From Lysobacterales bacterium (GTDB lineage Bacteria > Pseudomonadota > Gammaproteobacteria > Xanthomonadales > Xanthomonadaceae), in contig JAFLEB010000012.1 of the NCBI GenBank assembly GCA_017302075.1, positions 1 through 34,765 of the forward strand: a stretch of 34,765 nt of DNA. The letters are read 5' to 3'. Within the stretch, counting starts at the first letter, position 1, and the number at the start of each line of letters is the position of its first letter. Position numbers and translations under genes: made by a program. This document shows, one piece after another, positions 8,050 through 17,422 of the stretch. Under the pieces are notes generated by a model. That model ran no database searches. It had not been told where the DNA came from and was given only the letters and a program-made list of their open reading frames with translations.

Positions 8050-8436
8050 TCAGTCGTCATTGTCGCGTGGAGGCGGGGGCGGGCGACGACCACCGTCCTC
8101 GCGCCGGGCCGGGCGTTCGCCTTCGTCGTGGCGCGGCTCCTGTATGAAGACGCGCACGCGGCCCTGGTCGTCCACCACCTTGACCCGGTGCATGTCGCGG
8201 CCGTCGTACTGCACGCGCTCGGCCGACAGCACTTCCCCACGGGTGTCGCGCTCGACCCGGCGCACGGCATCGGACAGGCTGCTGTGGTCCGCGCGATTGT
8301 TGCCCTGGTCCTGCTGCTGGCGCCCGCCCCGGCCACCGTCGTTCGATTGCGGATCCGCGAAGGCCGGCAACGCCGGCAGCATCGCCAGCAAGGCGAGGGC
8401 CAGGAGCGTCAACGAGGGCGGGCGACGGCGGGACAT
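8050..8436 (-). CDS. Secreted PepSY-domain protein heading the phoPQ operon
   Basis: The product has 128 residues with a clear signal peptide (LTLLALALLAMLPALPAFA, cut near residue 27). The PepSY-type region is SLSDAVRRVERDTRGEVLSA followed by RVKVVDDQGRVRVFIQEP, the helix plus beta-hairpin of the family. The tail is highly charged and ends in a proline run (GGRRPPPPPRDNDD). Short periplasmic PepSY proteins often precede PhoPQ-type systems and may tune the sensor or a protease; that role is inferred. It is the first gene after the phased repeats at 8484-8512, so it should be strongly affected by any autoregulation. Confidence 0.8.
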   Translation of the reverse strand: MSRRRPPSLTLLALALLAMLPALPAFADPQSNDGGRGGRQQQDQGNNRADHSSLSDAVRRVERDTRGEVLSAERVQYDGRDMHRVKVVDDQGRVRVFIQEPRHDEGERPARREDGGRRPPPPPRDNDD

Positions 8437-8483
8437 GGCGGGACCAGTTGGCAGATCGTTGGCGACGATTCTGGGCGCGCGCG

Positions 8484-8531
8484 GTGAATCCGCCCTGAAA
8501 TCACCTGAACAGGATACCGCGCTGTTCAGGT
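8484..8531 (-). promoter_or_regulatory. Phased TTCA(GG) repeats and inverted repeat upstream of the PepSY-phoPQ operon
   Basis: On the minus strand TTCAGG, TTCAGG and TTCACC have their TTCA cores at 8509-8506, 8499-8496 and 8488-8485. The spacing is 10 and then 11 bases, one helical turn each. This is the layout of OmpR/PhoP-family sites. A possible -10, CAGAAT (8473-8468), follows nine bases after the last repeat, so the array covers the -35 position. The outermost repeat is also half of a perfect 10-bp inverted repeat, ACCTGAACAG (8503-8512) with CTGTTCAGGT (8522-8531), which may serve the upstream gene's end. Binding by PhoP is inferred. Confidence 0.55.
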
Positions 8532-8549
8532 TCGGGGCAGCGGCACCCG

Positions 8550-9461
8550 TCAAAACACTTCGCCGATGCAACAGCGCAGGGAACCGCCGCCTGCCTCGAT
8601 CGCGTCCAGGGCCACGGATTCGACCCGGAAACCGGCCTCCTCCAGCACCTGCCGACGGGAGGGCGCGAGGGCCTTCGCCGCACTCGCGCTCATCCATACC
8701 GTTTCCGCAGACAAGGCGATGCAATTGCCGACGAAGGCCGCATGTTCGTCGGCGTTGCAGGTGATCGCGTGCGGCGCGTGGATCCCGGCGATCGCCGCGG
8801 GCACCGCCGGATCGGCGAAGCCGCGTGGGCAGACCACCGCCGCCCGCCCGGCCAGCACCGCCAGCACGACGTTCGCGTGGTACTCGCCGGGGGCGAGGTC
8901 GAACAGCAGGGTGGCGCGCAGGCCGAAGGCCGCGTGCATCAGGCGCGCGCCGTCCTCGTCGCAGCGCTCGGAGAGGCCGCAGTAGCCCAGCCCGCGGGCG
9001 CGATCGATCACCAGCGATCCGGTGAGCTCGCACGCATGCGGCTGGCCGGACAGGTCGACCTCGGCGCGGCCCAGCACGTCGTGGAAGAAGGCGCGGATGT
9101 CGGCGCGCGCGGCCTCGCGCTGGCGCACCGGGTGGCGCATGCGCCCGACCACGTAGCGCCCGGGCGCGCAGCCGAAGACGTTGTTCGGGAACACCGCGTC
9201 CGGGGTGGCCGGATCGCCGGCGAAGCAGAGCGTCGGCAGTACCGGGGAGATCGCGCGCTGCAGGTCGCGGTGCTGCAGGGAGGCACGCTGCGCGTCGAAG
9301 GCGGCGGCATCGGCCATGTAGACGTTGTCGGTGGCCGACTGCCCGGCCCGCGCGAACCCGTCCGGCGCGACCAGGAACGCCGCGCGCGGCGTGGCCGGAC
9401 CGAAGTCGGCTTCGACGCCACGCGCGAAGGCGAAGAAGGCATCGAGGTCGCGGGTGATCAT
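8550..9461 (-). CDS. Arginine deiminase-related (amidinotransferase superfamily, CtlX-like) hydrolase
   Basis: The 303-residue protein belongs to the guanidino-group-modifying superfamily. It shows FPNN (91-94), CELTGSLVIDR with Glu145, GLSERCDEDGARL (162-174), EYHANVVL with His195 and a C-terminal GGGSLRC with the nucleophile candidate Cys297. This Cys/His/Glu arrangement is that of dimethylargininase and of the CtlX citrulline hydrolase group. The substrate is probably arginine, citrulline or a methylated arginine, but sequence alone does not decide. The ATG overlaps the dusA stop (ATGA), so the two are translated together. A terminator-like inverted repeat follows at 8503-8531. Confidence 0.82.
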   Translation of the reverse strand: MITRDLDAFFAFARGVEADFGPATPRAAFLVAPDGFARAGQSATDNVYMADAAAFDAQRASLQHRDLQRAISPVLPTLCFAGDPATPDAVFPNNVFGCAPGRYVVGRMRHPVRQREAARADIRAFFHDVLGRAEVDLSGQPHACELTGSLVIDRARGLGYCGLSERCDEDGARLMHAAFGLRATLLFDLAPGEYHANVVLAVLAGRAAVVCPRGFADPAVPAAIAGIHAPHAITCNADEHAAFVGNCIALSAETVWMSASAAKALAPSRRQVLEEAGFRVESVALDAIEAGGGSLRCCIGEVF

Positions 9462-10468
9462 GCCGCCTGCGCCCCGCGCTCGGTGAGCGCCAGCGCCTGC
9501 TCGACCAGCGCCCAGCCGGCACCTGGCTTGTGCGCGCCCTCGCTCAGGACCTGGCGGAACGCGCGACCGCCCGGCTGGCCGGCGAACAGGCCGAGCACGT
9601 GGCGGGCGATGTGCTTGAGGAACACCCCGCGATCGAGCTGCCCCTCGACATACGGCCGGTAGGCGCGCAGCAGGTCGGCCCGCGAGCGCAGCGCGCCGCC
9701 GAACCACGCGACGTCGAGTTCATGCAGCAGGTAGGGCGTGTGGTAAGCGGCGCGACCGAGCATCGCGCCATCGACATGCGCAAGATGCGCGGTCGCCTCC
9801 GCCGCATCGGCGATGCCCCCGTTCACCACCACCTGCAGCGCAGGGCGCTCGCGCTTGAGCCGGTAGGCCCAGTCGTAACGCAGCGGCGGCACCTCGCGGT
9901 TCTCCTTCGGCGACAGGCCCTGCAGCCACGCATTGCGTGCATGCACCACGAAGGTGGCGCAGCCGGCCGCGGCGATGGTGTCGACGAAGGCCAGGAAGCG
10001 TTCCCATTCGTGGTCGTCGTCGACGCCGAGCCGGCACTTCACCGTCACCGGCACGCCCGGCACCGCCGCGATCATCGCCGCCACGCTGTCGGCGACCAGC
10101 CCCGGCTCGCGCATCAGGCAGGCGCCGAAGCGCCCCGCCTGCACCCGATCCGAGGGACAGCCGCAATTGAGGTTGACCTCGTCGAAGCCGGCATCGACGC
10201 CGATCCGCGCGGCCGCGGCCAGCAGCGCCGGCTCGCTGCCGCCAAGCTGCAGCGCGACCGGATGCTCGACGGGGTACATCGCCAGCAGGCGCGCGCGGTC
10301 GCCGTGGAGTACCGCGTTGGCGTGGACCATCTCGCTGTAAAGCCGCGCATGCGGCGCCAGCACGCGGTGGAAGGCGCGGCAATGCGGGTCCGTCCAATCC
10401 ATCATCGGGGCGACGGACAGGCGCAGCTGGTCGGCGGGGATGGCGGGTGCAGGGGTCACGGCCGGCAT
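9458..10468 (-). CDS. dusA: tRNA-dihydrouridine(20/20a) synthase
   Basis: DusA reduces uridines 20 and 20a in the D loop of tRNA with FMN and NADPH. The 336-residue protein has PMMDWTDPHCR (21-31), NLNCGCPSDRVQAGRFGACL with the catalytic Cys104, VKCRLGVDD, and the DusA signature ARNAWLQGLSPKENREVPPL. The MPAVTPAPA start at 10468 is preferred; an in-frame ATG five codons upstream is possible. It is divergent from acnD across an 82-base gap and overlaps the downstream hydrolase gene by an ATGA. Confidence 0.96.
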   Translation of the reverse strand: MPAVTPAPAIPADQLRLSVAPMMDWTDPHCRAFHRVLAPHARLYSEMVHANAVLHGDRARLLAMYPVEHPVALQLGGSEPALLAAAARIGVDAGFDEVNLNCGCPSDRVQAGRFGACLMREPGLVADSVAAMIAAVPGVPVTVKCRLGVDDDHEWERFLAFVDTIAAAGCATFVVHARNAWLQGLSPKENREVPPLRYDWAYRLKRERPALQVVVNGGIADAAEATAHLAHVDGAMLGRAAYHTPYLLHELDVAWFGGALRSRADLLRAYRPYVEGQLDRGVFLKHIARHVLGLFAGQPGGRAFRQVLSEGAHKPGAGWALVEQALALTERGAQAA

Positions 10469-10550
10469 TGTACGGACGACCATCGTCTGACTGCGGCGAA
10501 CGGAGGCATGCGCGACAATGGCGGCTTCGCCCACGCACCCCACGACCGCG

Positions 10551-13181
10551 ATGACCAGCCCCGCCCCTAACGCGATGTTCCGCAAGCCGCTGCCCGGCAC
10601 CTCCCTGGACTGGTACGACGCCCGCGCGGCGGTCGAGGCGCTGCGCCCCGGCGCGTGGGCCGGCCTGCCCTACACCGCCCGCGTGCATGCCGAGAACATC
10701 GTGCGCAAGGCCGACCCCACGATGCGCGACGCCTACCTCGCCCAGCTGGTCGAACGCCGCCGCGACCTCGACTTCCCGTGGTTCCCGGCGCGCGTGGTCT
10801 GCCACGACATCCTCGGCCAGACCGCCCTGGTCGACCTCGCCGGCCTGCGCGACGCGATCGCCGACCAGGGCGGCGATCCCGCGCGGGTCAACCCGGTGGT
10901 GCCGGTGCAGCTGATCGTCGACCACTCGCTGGCGGTGGAGGCGCCGGGCTGGGACCCGGAGGCGTTCCGCAAGAACCGCGAGATCGAGGACCGCCGCAAC
11001 GCCGACCGCTTCCATTTCATCGAATGGACCAAGCACGCGTTCGCCAACGTCGACGTGATCCCCGCGGGCAACGGGATCATGCACCAGATCAACCTGGAGA
11101 AGATGTCGCCGGTGGTGTACGTGCAGGATGGCGTGGCCTTCCCGGACACCTGCGTCGGCACCGACTCGCACACCCCGCACGTGGATGCGCTCGGCGTGAT
11201 CGCGATCGGCGTCGGCGGGCTGGAGGCGGAGAACGTGATGCTCGGCCGCGCCTCGTGGATGCGCACGCCGGACATCGTGGCGGTCGAACTCGATGGCCGG
11301 CCGCGGCCCGGCATCACCGCCACCGACGTGGTGCTGGCGCTGACCGAGTTCCTGCGCAAGGAGAAGGTGGTTGGCGCCTACCTGGAGTTCCGGGGCGAGG
11401 GCGCCGCGGCGCTGACCATCGGCGACCGCGCGACGATCTCCAACATGGCACCCGAGTACGGCGCGACCGCGGCGATGTTCGCCATCGACGACAACACGCT
11501 CGACTACCTGCGCCTGACCGGGCGCGACGACGCCCAGGTCCGGCTGGTCGAGACCTATGCGAAGGCCGCCGGGCTGTGGGCCGATGACCTCGCGGATGCG
11601 CAGTACGAACGCACCCTGCGGTTCGACCTGTCCGGCGTCGTGCGCAACCTGGCCGGTCCGTCGAACCCGCATCGCCGCCTGCCGGTGGACGACCTCGCCG
11701 CGCGCGGCATCGCCGACGAGGCCAAGCTCGCCGCGGGCAAGGCCGACGAAGCCGCCGGCCTGATGCCGGATGGCGCGGTCATCATCGCCGCGATCACCTC
11801 CTGCACCAACACCAGCAACCCGCGCAACGTGATCGCCGCCGGCCTGCTGGCGCGCAACGCGAATGCCCGGGGCCTGCTGCGCAAGCCTTGGGTGAAGAGC
11901 TCGCTGGCGCCGGGCAGCAAGGCGGTGCAGCTGTACCTGGAGGAGGCCGGCCTGCTGGCGGAGCTGGAACGCCTGGGCTTCGGCATCGTCGCCTTCGCCT
12001 GCACCACCTGCAACGGCATGAGCGGCGCGCTGGACCCGGCGATCCAGCAGGAGATCATCGACCGCGACCTGTACGCCACCGCGGTCCTCAGCGGCAACCG
12101 CAACTTCGACGGGCGCATCCATCCCTACGCCAAGCAGGCCTTCCTCGCCTCGCCGCCGCTGGTGATCGCCTACGCGATCGCCGGCACGGTGCGCTTCGAC
12201 ATCGAGAAGGATGCGCTGGGCCTGGATGCCGACGGCCGCCCGGTCACGCTCAAGGACATCTGGCCGAGCGACGCCGAGATCGACGCGGTGGTGCGCGCCA
12301 GCGTGAAGCCCGAACAGTTCCGCCGGGTCTACGACCCGATGTTCGCGCCGCGCGTGGCGCACGCCGGCCACGTCGCGCCGCTCTACGCATGGCGCCCGCA
12401 GAGCACCTACATCCGCCGCCCGCCGTACTGGGAAGGCGCGCTGGCCGGCGAACGCACGCTGCGCGGCATGCGCCCGCTGGCGGTGCTCGGCGACAACATC
12501 ACCACCGACCACCTGTCGCCGTCGAACGCGATCCTCGCCTCCAGCGCGGCCGGCGAATACCTGGCGAAGATGGGCCTGCCGGAGGAGGACTTCAATTCCT
12601 ACGCCACCCATCGCGGCGACCACCTCACCGCGCAGCGCGCGACCTTCGCCAACCCGCAGCTGGTCAACGAGATGGCGGTGGTCGATGGCGAGGTGAAGAA
12701 GGGCTCGCTGGCGCGGATCGAGCCGGACGGCACCGTGGTGCGCATGTGGGACGCGATCGAAACCTACATGCAGCGCAAGCAGCCGCTGGTGATCATCGCC
12801 GGCGCCGACTACGGCCAGGGCAGCTCGCGCGACTGGGCGGCCAAGGGCGTGCGCCTGGCCGGCGTGGAGGCGATCGTCGCCGAGGGCTTCGAGCGCATCC
12901 ACCGCACCAACCTGGTCGGGATGGGCGTGCTGCCGCTGGAGTTCCTGCCCGGCACCACCCGCAAGACGCTGGGCATCGACGGCACCGAGACCTTCGACGT
13001 GGTCGGCGCGCGCACCCCGCGGGCGACGCTGGCGCTGGTGATCCACCGCGCCAACGGCGAGACCGTCGAGGTCCCGGTGACCTGCCGGCTGGATTCCGAC
13101 GAGGACGTCGAGGTCTACGAGGCCGGCGGCGTGCTGCAGCGCTTCGCGCAGGATTTCCTGGCGGCTCACAAGACGGCTTGA
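10551..13181 (+). CDS. acnD: Fe-S-dependent 2-methylcitrate dehydratase AcnD
   Basis: The 876-residue aconitase-family enzyme works in the 2-methylcitrate cycle, which burns propionyl-CoA to pyruvate. AcnD dehydrates 2-methylcitrate to 2-methyl-trans-aconitate, which needs PrpF for further conversion. The [4Fe-4S] ligands are Cys418 (ITSCTNTSNP) and Cys484/Cys487 (ACTTCNGMSG). The swivel domain shows GQGSSRDWAAKG and the N-terminus GTDSHTPHVDALG. The AcnD rather than AcnA assignment rests on the overall match and on prpF downstream. Starts at 10518 and 10575 are also in frame; I chose 10551 (MTSPAPNAMF). The prpB and prpC genes usually beside it are absent from the window. Confidence 0.93.
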   Translation: MTSPAPNAMFRKPLPGTSLDWYDARAAVEALRPGAWAGLPYTARVHAENIVRKADPTMRDAYLAQLVERRRDLDFPWFPARVVCHDILGQTALVDLAGLRDAIADQGGDPARVNPVVPVQLIVDHSLAVEAPGWDPEAFRKNREIEDRRNADRFHFIEWTKHAFANVDVIPAGNGIMHQINLEKMSPVVYVQDGVAFPDTCVGTDSHTPHVDALGVIAIGVGGLEAENVMLGRASWMRTPDIVAVELDGRPRPGITATDVVLALTEFLRKEKVVGAYLEFRGEGAAALTIGDRATISNMAPEYGATAAMFAIDDNTLDYLRLTGRDDAQVRLVETYAKAAGLWADDLADAQYERTLRFDLSGVVRNLAGPSNPHRRLPVDDLAARGIADEAKLAAGKADEAAGLMPDGAVIIAAITSCTNTSNPRNVIAAGLLARNANARGLLRKPWVKSSLAPGSKAVQLYLEEAGLLAELERLGFGIVAFACTTCNGMSGALDPAIQQEIIDRDLYATAVLSGNRNFDGRIHPYAKQAFLASPPLVIAYAIAGTVRFDIEKDALGLDADGRPVTLKDIWPSDAEIDAVVRASVKPEQFRRVYDPMFAPRVAHAGHVAPLYAWRPQSTYIRRPPYWEGALAGERTLRGMRPLAVLGDNITTDHLSPSNAILASSAAGEYLAKMGLPEEDFNSYATHRGDHLTAQRATFANPQLVNEMAVVDGEVKKGSLARIEPDGTVVRMWDAIETYMQRKQPLVIIAGADYGQGSSRDWAAKGVRLAGVEAIVAEGFERIHRTNLVGMGVLPLEFLPGTTRKTLGIDGTETFDVVGARTPRATLALVIHRANGETVEVPVTCRLDSDEDVEVYEAGGVLQRFAQDFLAAHKTA

Positions 13182-13182
13182 G

Positions 13183-13755
13183 ATGGCGTCGCCCGGCCAT
13201 GGGACGGTCTTGGCGCGCGCAACGCCGGTGCGTCGCCAGATCCATCGCGCCATCGAACCCTTGCAATTGACAACGTTCACCGGCAATGCACTCTTTCCAT
13301 CCAGGAATTGGCATCAGTCACTTTGTGGTTGGCACGCACCGGACAAGCTCGGGGCGTTGCAACTCGCATGCCGCCAACTCCAGGCGCATGCCTTCTGTTT
13401 TCGCCTTGACCGCTTCGTATGCACCGGGAAAACCCCCGGCTCCATTCACTGGGCCCTTCGGTCGTCGCATGACGAGCCTCTTGGCTTCGGGGAGTTGCTC
13501 ACCGAGCTGCGCCGCGTTTTCGGTCTCAATGGCATCAACGACGATTGCATGCACACGGCTCATGTCACCCTCAGCTACTTCGCCGAGCAGTGCATCTCCA
13601 ACACGCAGATCGAGCCGATCGATTGGGTGATCGACATGGTCGAGCTTGTCGTGGCTCGCGGCCATGGCGACACATATCGATACGAGACAATCGAGGCCTT
13701 CCCCCTGCTTCCGATGCTGCATATTCCTCCTGCGCAATTCTCCCTGCTTGGCTAG
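13183..13755 (+). CDS. 2'-5' RNA ligase family (2H phosphoesterase) protein inserted between acnD and prpF
   Basis: The frame encodes up to 190 residues with the two catalytic motifs of 2H phosphoesterases: HQSL at 44-47 (NWHQSLCG) and HVTL at 127-130 (TAHVTLSYF). Between them CFRLDRFVC and SIHWALRSS fit the usual strands, and WVIDMVELV fits the penultimate one. Family members (ThpR/LigT) open 2',3'-cyclic phosphates or ligate RNA. The usual first strand (a FFAL-P segment) is not recognisable, so the N-terminus is altered or truncated. The ATG at 13183 lies one base after the acnD stop and no better start is seen. From about 13255 on, G+C falls to roughly 57% (47% in 13261-13320), against about 70% around it, which suggests later arrival. 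Function is uncertain. Confidence 0.72.
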   Translation: MASPGHGTVLARATPVRRQIHRAIEPLQLTTFTGNALFPSRNWHQSLCGWHAPDKLGALQLACRQLQAHAFCFRLDRFVCTGKTPGSIHWALRSSHDEPLGFGELLTELRRVFGLNGINDDCMHTAHVTLSYFAEQCISNTQIEPIDWVIDMVELVVARGHGDTYRYETIEAFPLLPMLHIPPAQFSLLG

Positions 13756-13771
13756 TGAACCGGAGACATTC

Positions 13772-14964
13772 ATGTCCTTCGTCCCGCAACTCCGCATCCC
13801 CGCCACCTACATGCGCGGCGGCACCAGCAAGGGCGTGTTCTTCCGCCTGCAGGACCTGCCCGCGTTCGCGCAGGCGCCCGGCAAGGCGCGCGATGCCCTG
13901 CTGGTGCGGGTCATCGGCTCGCCGGATCCGTACGGCAAGCAGACCGACGGCATGGGCGGCGCGACCTCGAGCACCAGCAAGGTGGTGATCATTTCGCCGG
14001 CGTCGGTGCCGGGCCACGATGTCGACTACCTCTACGGCCAGGTGCCGGTCGACGGCGACTTCATCGACTGGAGCGGCAACTGCGGCAACCTGTCCTCCGC
14101 GGTGGGCCCGTTCGCGATCGCCAATGGCTTCCTCGACCCCGCGCGCATCCCGCGCGACGGCCTGTGCACGGTGCGGATCTGGCAGGCCAACATCGGCAAG
14201 ACCATCGTCGCGCACGTGCCGGTGCGCGCTGGCGAGGTGCAGGAATCCGGTGACTTCGAGCTCGACGGCGTGACCTTCCCCGCCGCCGAGATCGCGCTGG
14301 AATTCCTGGATCCCGCCGACGAAGGCGAGGACGGCGGCGCGATGTTCCCGACCGGCCAGCTGGTCGACGAACTCGACGTGCCCGGCCTAGGCCGCGTCCG
14401 CGCCACCCTGATCAACGCCGGCGTGCCGATGGTGTTCGTCGAGGCGGCGACGCTCGGCTACGACGGCACCGAGCTGCAGCCCGCGATCAACGAGGACAAG
14501 GCCGCGCTGGCCCGGCTGGAGGCGATCCGCGCCGCCGGCGCGGTGCGCATGGGGCTCATCGGCGACGTGGCGCAGGCCGCGGCGCGCCCGCTCACGCCCA
14601 AGGTCGCGTTCGTCGCGCCGCCCAAGGATTACGTCGCGTCGAGCGGCAAGCCGGTCGCCGCCGCCGACATCGCCCTGCTGGCGCGCGCGATCTCGATGGG
14701 CAAGCTGCACCACGCGATGATGGGCACCGCCTCGGTCGCCATCGCCACCGCCGCCGCGGTGCCGGGCACGCTGGTCAATGCCGCGGCAGGCGGCGGGACC
14801 CGCGACGTCGTGCGCTTCGGGCATCCCTCCGGCACCTTGCGCGTGGGCGCGGACGTGCGCCAGGTCGACGGCCAGTGGGTCGCGACCAAGGCGGTGATGT
14901 CGCGGTCCGCGCGCGTGCTGATGGAAGGCACGGTGCGCGTGCCGGTGGAACAGGTGGCCGGCGC

Positions 14965-14968
<4 letters not shown>
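13772..14968 (+). CDS. prpF: 2-methylaconitate cis-trans isomerase
   Basis: PrpF isomerises 2-methyl-trans-aconitate made by AcnD to the cis form, which is then hydrated to 2-methylisocitrate. The 398-residue protein matches family length and features: ATYMRGGTSKGVFFR (12-26), DGMGGATSSTSKVVI (58-72), DWSGNCGNLSSAVGPFA, and C-terminal FGHPSGTLRVG. A good ribosome site (CGGAGA) precedes the ATG. Its stop TAG and the stop of the opposing dehydrogenase gene lie in the same CTAG palindrome. Normally it follows acnD directly; here a lower-G+C gene separates them by 590 bases. Confidence 0.95.
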
Positions 14969-15849
<881 letters not shown>

Positions 15850-15853
15850 GCGT

Positions 15854-16258
15854 TCAGGCCTCGGAAAGATGGGCGATGCCGGCCATCGCCGCCTCGCGGT
15901 GGTGGTCGTCGAAGGGAATCACGCGCACGGCGGCGAGGTCGATGCCATCGAGGCAGCGCGCGTTGACGCTGATCCCGTCCGGGTGGCTGCGCGGCACGTA
16001 GAAGGACTTGATGCCGCAGTGGCCGCAGAACAGGTGCCGGGCCGCGCCGGTATTGAAGCGGTACTCGACCAGCGCGTCCGCGCCGGACAGCAGGCGAAAC
16101 CGCGTGGCCGGCACGATCAGGTGCAGGAAGCCGGTCATCCGGCAGATCGAGCAGTTGCAGTCCAGCACCTCGAGCGGGGTCGCTGCGTCCACTTCGAAAC
16201 GCACGCGCCCGCAATGGCAGCCGCCGGCGAAGTCGGTGCGGGCAGGGGGCGGGGTCAT
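15854..16258 (-). CDS. GFA-family (CENP-V/glutathione-dependent formaldehyde-activating type) zinc protein
   Basis: The 134-residue protein carries the full cysteine set of the GFA fold: Cys14/Cys16 (GGCHCGRVRF), Cys34/Cys36/Cys39 (LDCNCSICRMTG) and Cys78/Cys81 (LFCGHCGIKSFYVPR). These bind two zinc ions. Some family members were described as helping glutathione react with formaldehyde, but most have no tested function. It is the middle gene of a run on the minus strand: ten bases from the secreted protein before it and four from the dehydrogenase after it. Confidence 0.88.
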   Translation of the reverse strand: MTPPPARTDFAGGCHCGRVRFEVDAATPLEVLDCNCSICRMTGFLHLIVPATRFRLLSGADALVEYRFNTGAARHLFCGHCGIKSFYVPRSHPDGISVNARCLDGIDLAAVRVIPFDDHHREAAMAGIAHLSEA

Positions 16259-16268
16259 CGCAAGGCGC

Positions 16269-16889
16269 TCATCGCGGAGTGGCATCGGCCTTGTCGCGCG
16301 GCTTGGTCCGCGCCGCCCTGGCGTCGCCACTGCGTGGGGGCCCCGCTTTCGGCGCCGCCGGCCCTTCTCCCGAGGGGCGTACCCCGGGATCCGCCACCTT
16401 GCCCCGATTGGGATAGATCCGCTGCAGCTCCGCATCCAGGAGGATCGGGCGCGCCCAGCGATCGTAGGTGGGCACCAAGCCCCGCTTCAAGCGACGGAAC
16501 TCCGGCGAACCCGGCCGGATCCCCTGCCGCTGCGCCACCATGCCCCATCCTTGGTCGCGGTGCTGCTGCCAGTCATCCGCGACGGCATCGCAGGGACGAC
16601 CAACCTCCCGCGCGATGGCGCAGGCGTAGTACACGTCGGCGGGCGCCCAGCGACGCCGCACCAACAACTCGTCGACCAGCGGGCGTGGCGCGCCCTGGTA
16701 ACGCACGACTTCGTCGATGAAGGGATCCCGATAGCGATGGGCGTAGGCGTTCATGTCGCCGAGCCAGGCATCGACCCAGGCATCGCCGGTGCGCGGCGTC
16801 CAGCCCGGGCTGGCGACCTGCGCCGCCGCCTGGGCCGCGACGGCCAGCGCCATGGCGCAAACGAACGAAACCGCGCGGAATCTCGGCAC
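16269..16889 (-). CDS. Secreted protein of unknown function
   Basis: The 206-residue product starts with a GTG (PRFRAVSFVCAMALAVAAQA signal peptide, cut near AAAQ). A strong ribosome site, GAGGTGG (16900-16894), lies directly before it and decides this start. The mature part has a well-folded-looking region with DAWLGDMNAYAHRYRDPFID, ADVYYACAIAREVGRPCDAV and GWGMVAQRQGIRPGSPEFRR, then a disordered lysine/proline-rich tail. Two cysteines in the middle could form a disulfide. I do not recognise the family. It is likely periplasmic and co-transcribed with the GFA gene. Confidence 0.75.
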   Translation of the reverse strand: MPRFRAVSFVCAMALAVAAQAAAQVASPGWTPRTGDAWVDAWLGDMNAYAHRYRDPFIDEVVRYQGAPRPLVDELLVRRRWAPADVYYACAIAREVGRPCDAVADDWQQHRDQGWGMVAQRQGIRPGSPEFRRLKRGLVPTYDRWARPILLDAELQRIYPNRGKVADPGVRPSGEGPAAPKAGPPRSGDARAARTKPRDKADATPR

Positions 16890-16966
16890 GGGCCCACCTC
16901 GGGTCGCTGGGATTGGATGCCATTGTGTCGCAAGCGACGGCGTGCGTGGCATGCGAACACGCCGCA

Positions 16967-17386
16967 TCAACGCGGATGGGGTCGGGCCAGCGGCGCCAGC
17001 AGGTCGTCCGCCAGCCGCGGATCCGCCCGCCCGGACGATGCACGCGCCTGCAGGCGGCCATCCGCCAGGCGCAGGTAGGTACGCTCGCCGCCATCGACGC
17101 GCCGCAGTTGCAGCAGGTCGCCGCGCGCGCGCCACGTCCCGGACTCCTCGAAGCGTCGCGCATGGCCATCGTCGAGATAACGTTCGACCAGGCGGTAGCG
17201 CTGCGAGCCACCATCCGCCTCCAATCGCAGCCACGCCTCGATCGCGTCGCAGTCCGCGCAGGCGCGCACGCCGCTGAATTCCATCCCGATACCGGGCTCG
17301 CCCGCCTGCTCCGCCGGCGCTTCCACGCGCCCGCAGCCGGCCAACAGCAGGACGAGTGAGGCGACAACGCAGGAAAGGCGCGGCAT
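16967..17386 (-). CDS. NlpE-like lipoprotein
   Basis: The 139-residue product begins MPRLSCVVASLVLLLAGCGR with a lipobox (LLAGC), so it is a lipoprotein. The mature part resembles the N-terminal domain of NlpE: GVRACADCDAIEAWLRL, then YRLVERYLDDG and SGTWRARGDLLQLR. The CADC pair corresponds to the conserved C-x-x-C of NlpE. Outer-membrane NlpE signals surface contact or copper stress through Cpx; this short form has only the first domain. Whether a Cpx-type partner exists cannot be seen here. The gene is 77 bases upstream of the secreted unknown. Confidence 0.72.
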   Translation of the reverse strand: MPRLSCVVASLVLLLAGCGRVEAPAEQAGEPGIGMEFSGVRACADCDAIEAWLRLEADGGSQRYRLVERYLDDGHARRFEESGTWRARGDLLQLRRVDGGERTYLRLADGRLQARASSGRADPRLADDLLAPLARPHPR

Positions 17387-17422
17387 GCGCCGATTGTGTC
17401 GCACCCGGCCGGATCCGGACGC

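Noticed and set aside
9720-13286. A very long open frame (over 1,100 codons) antisense to acnD
   Set aside because: It is the third-position mirror of the high-G+C acnD gene; its translation is arginine/alanine/glycine/histidine-rich without any family pattern.
13318-13806. Minus-strand frame of 162 codons in the acnD-prpF gap
   Set aside because: The plus-strand frame carries both HxS/T motifs of a known family; the antisense product has none.
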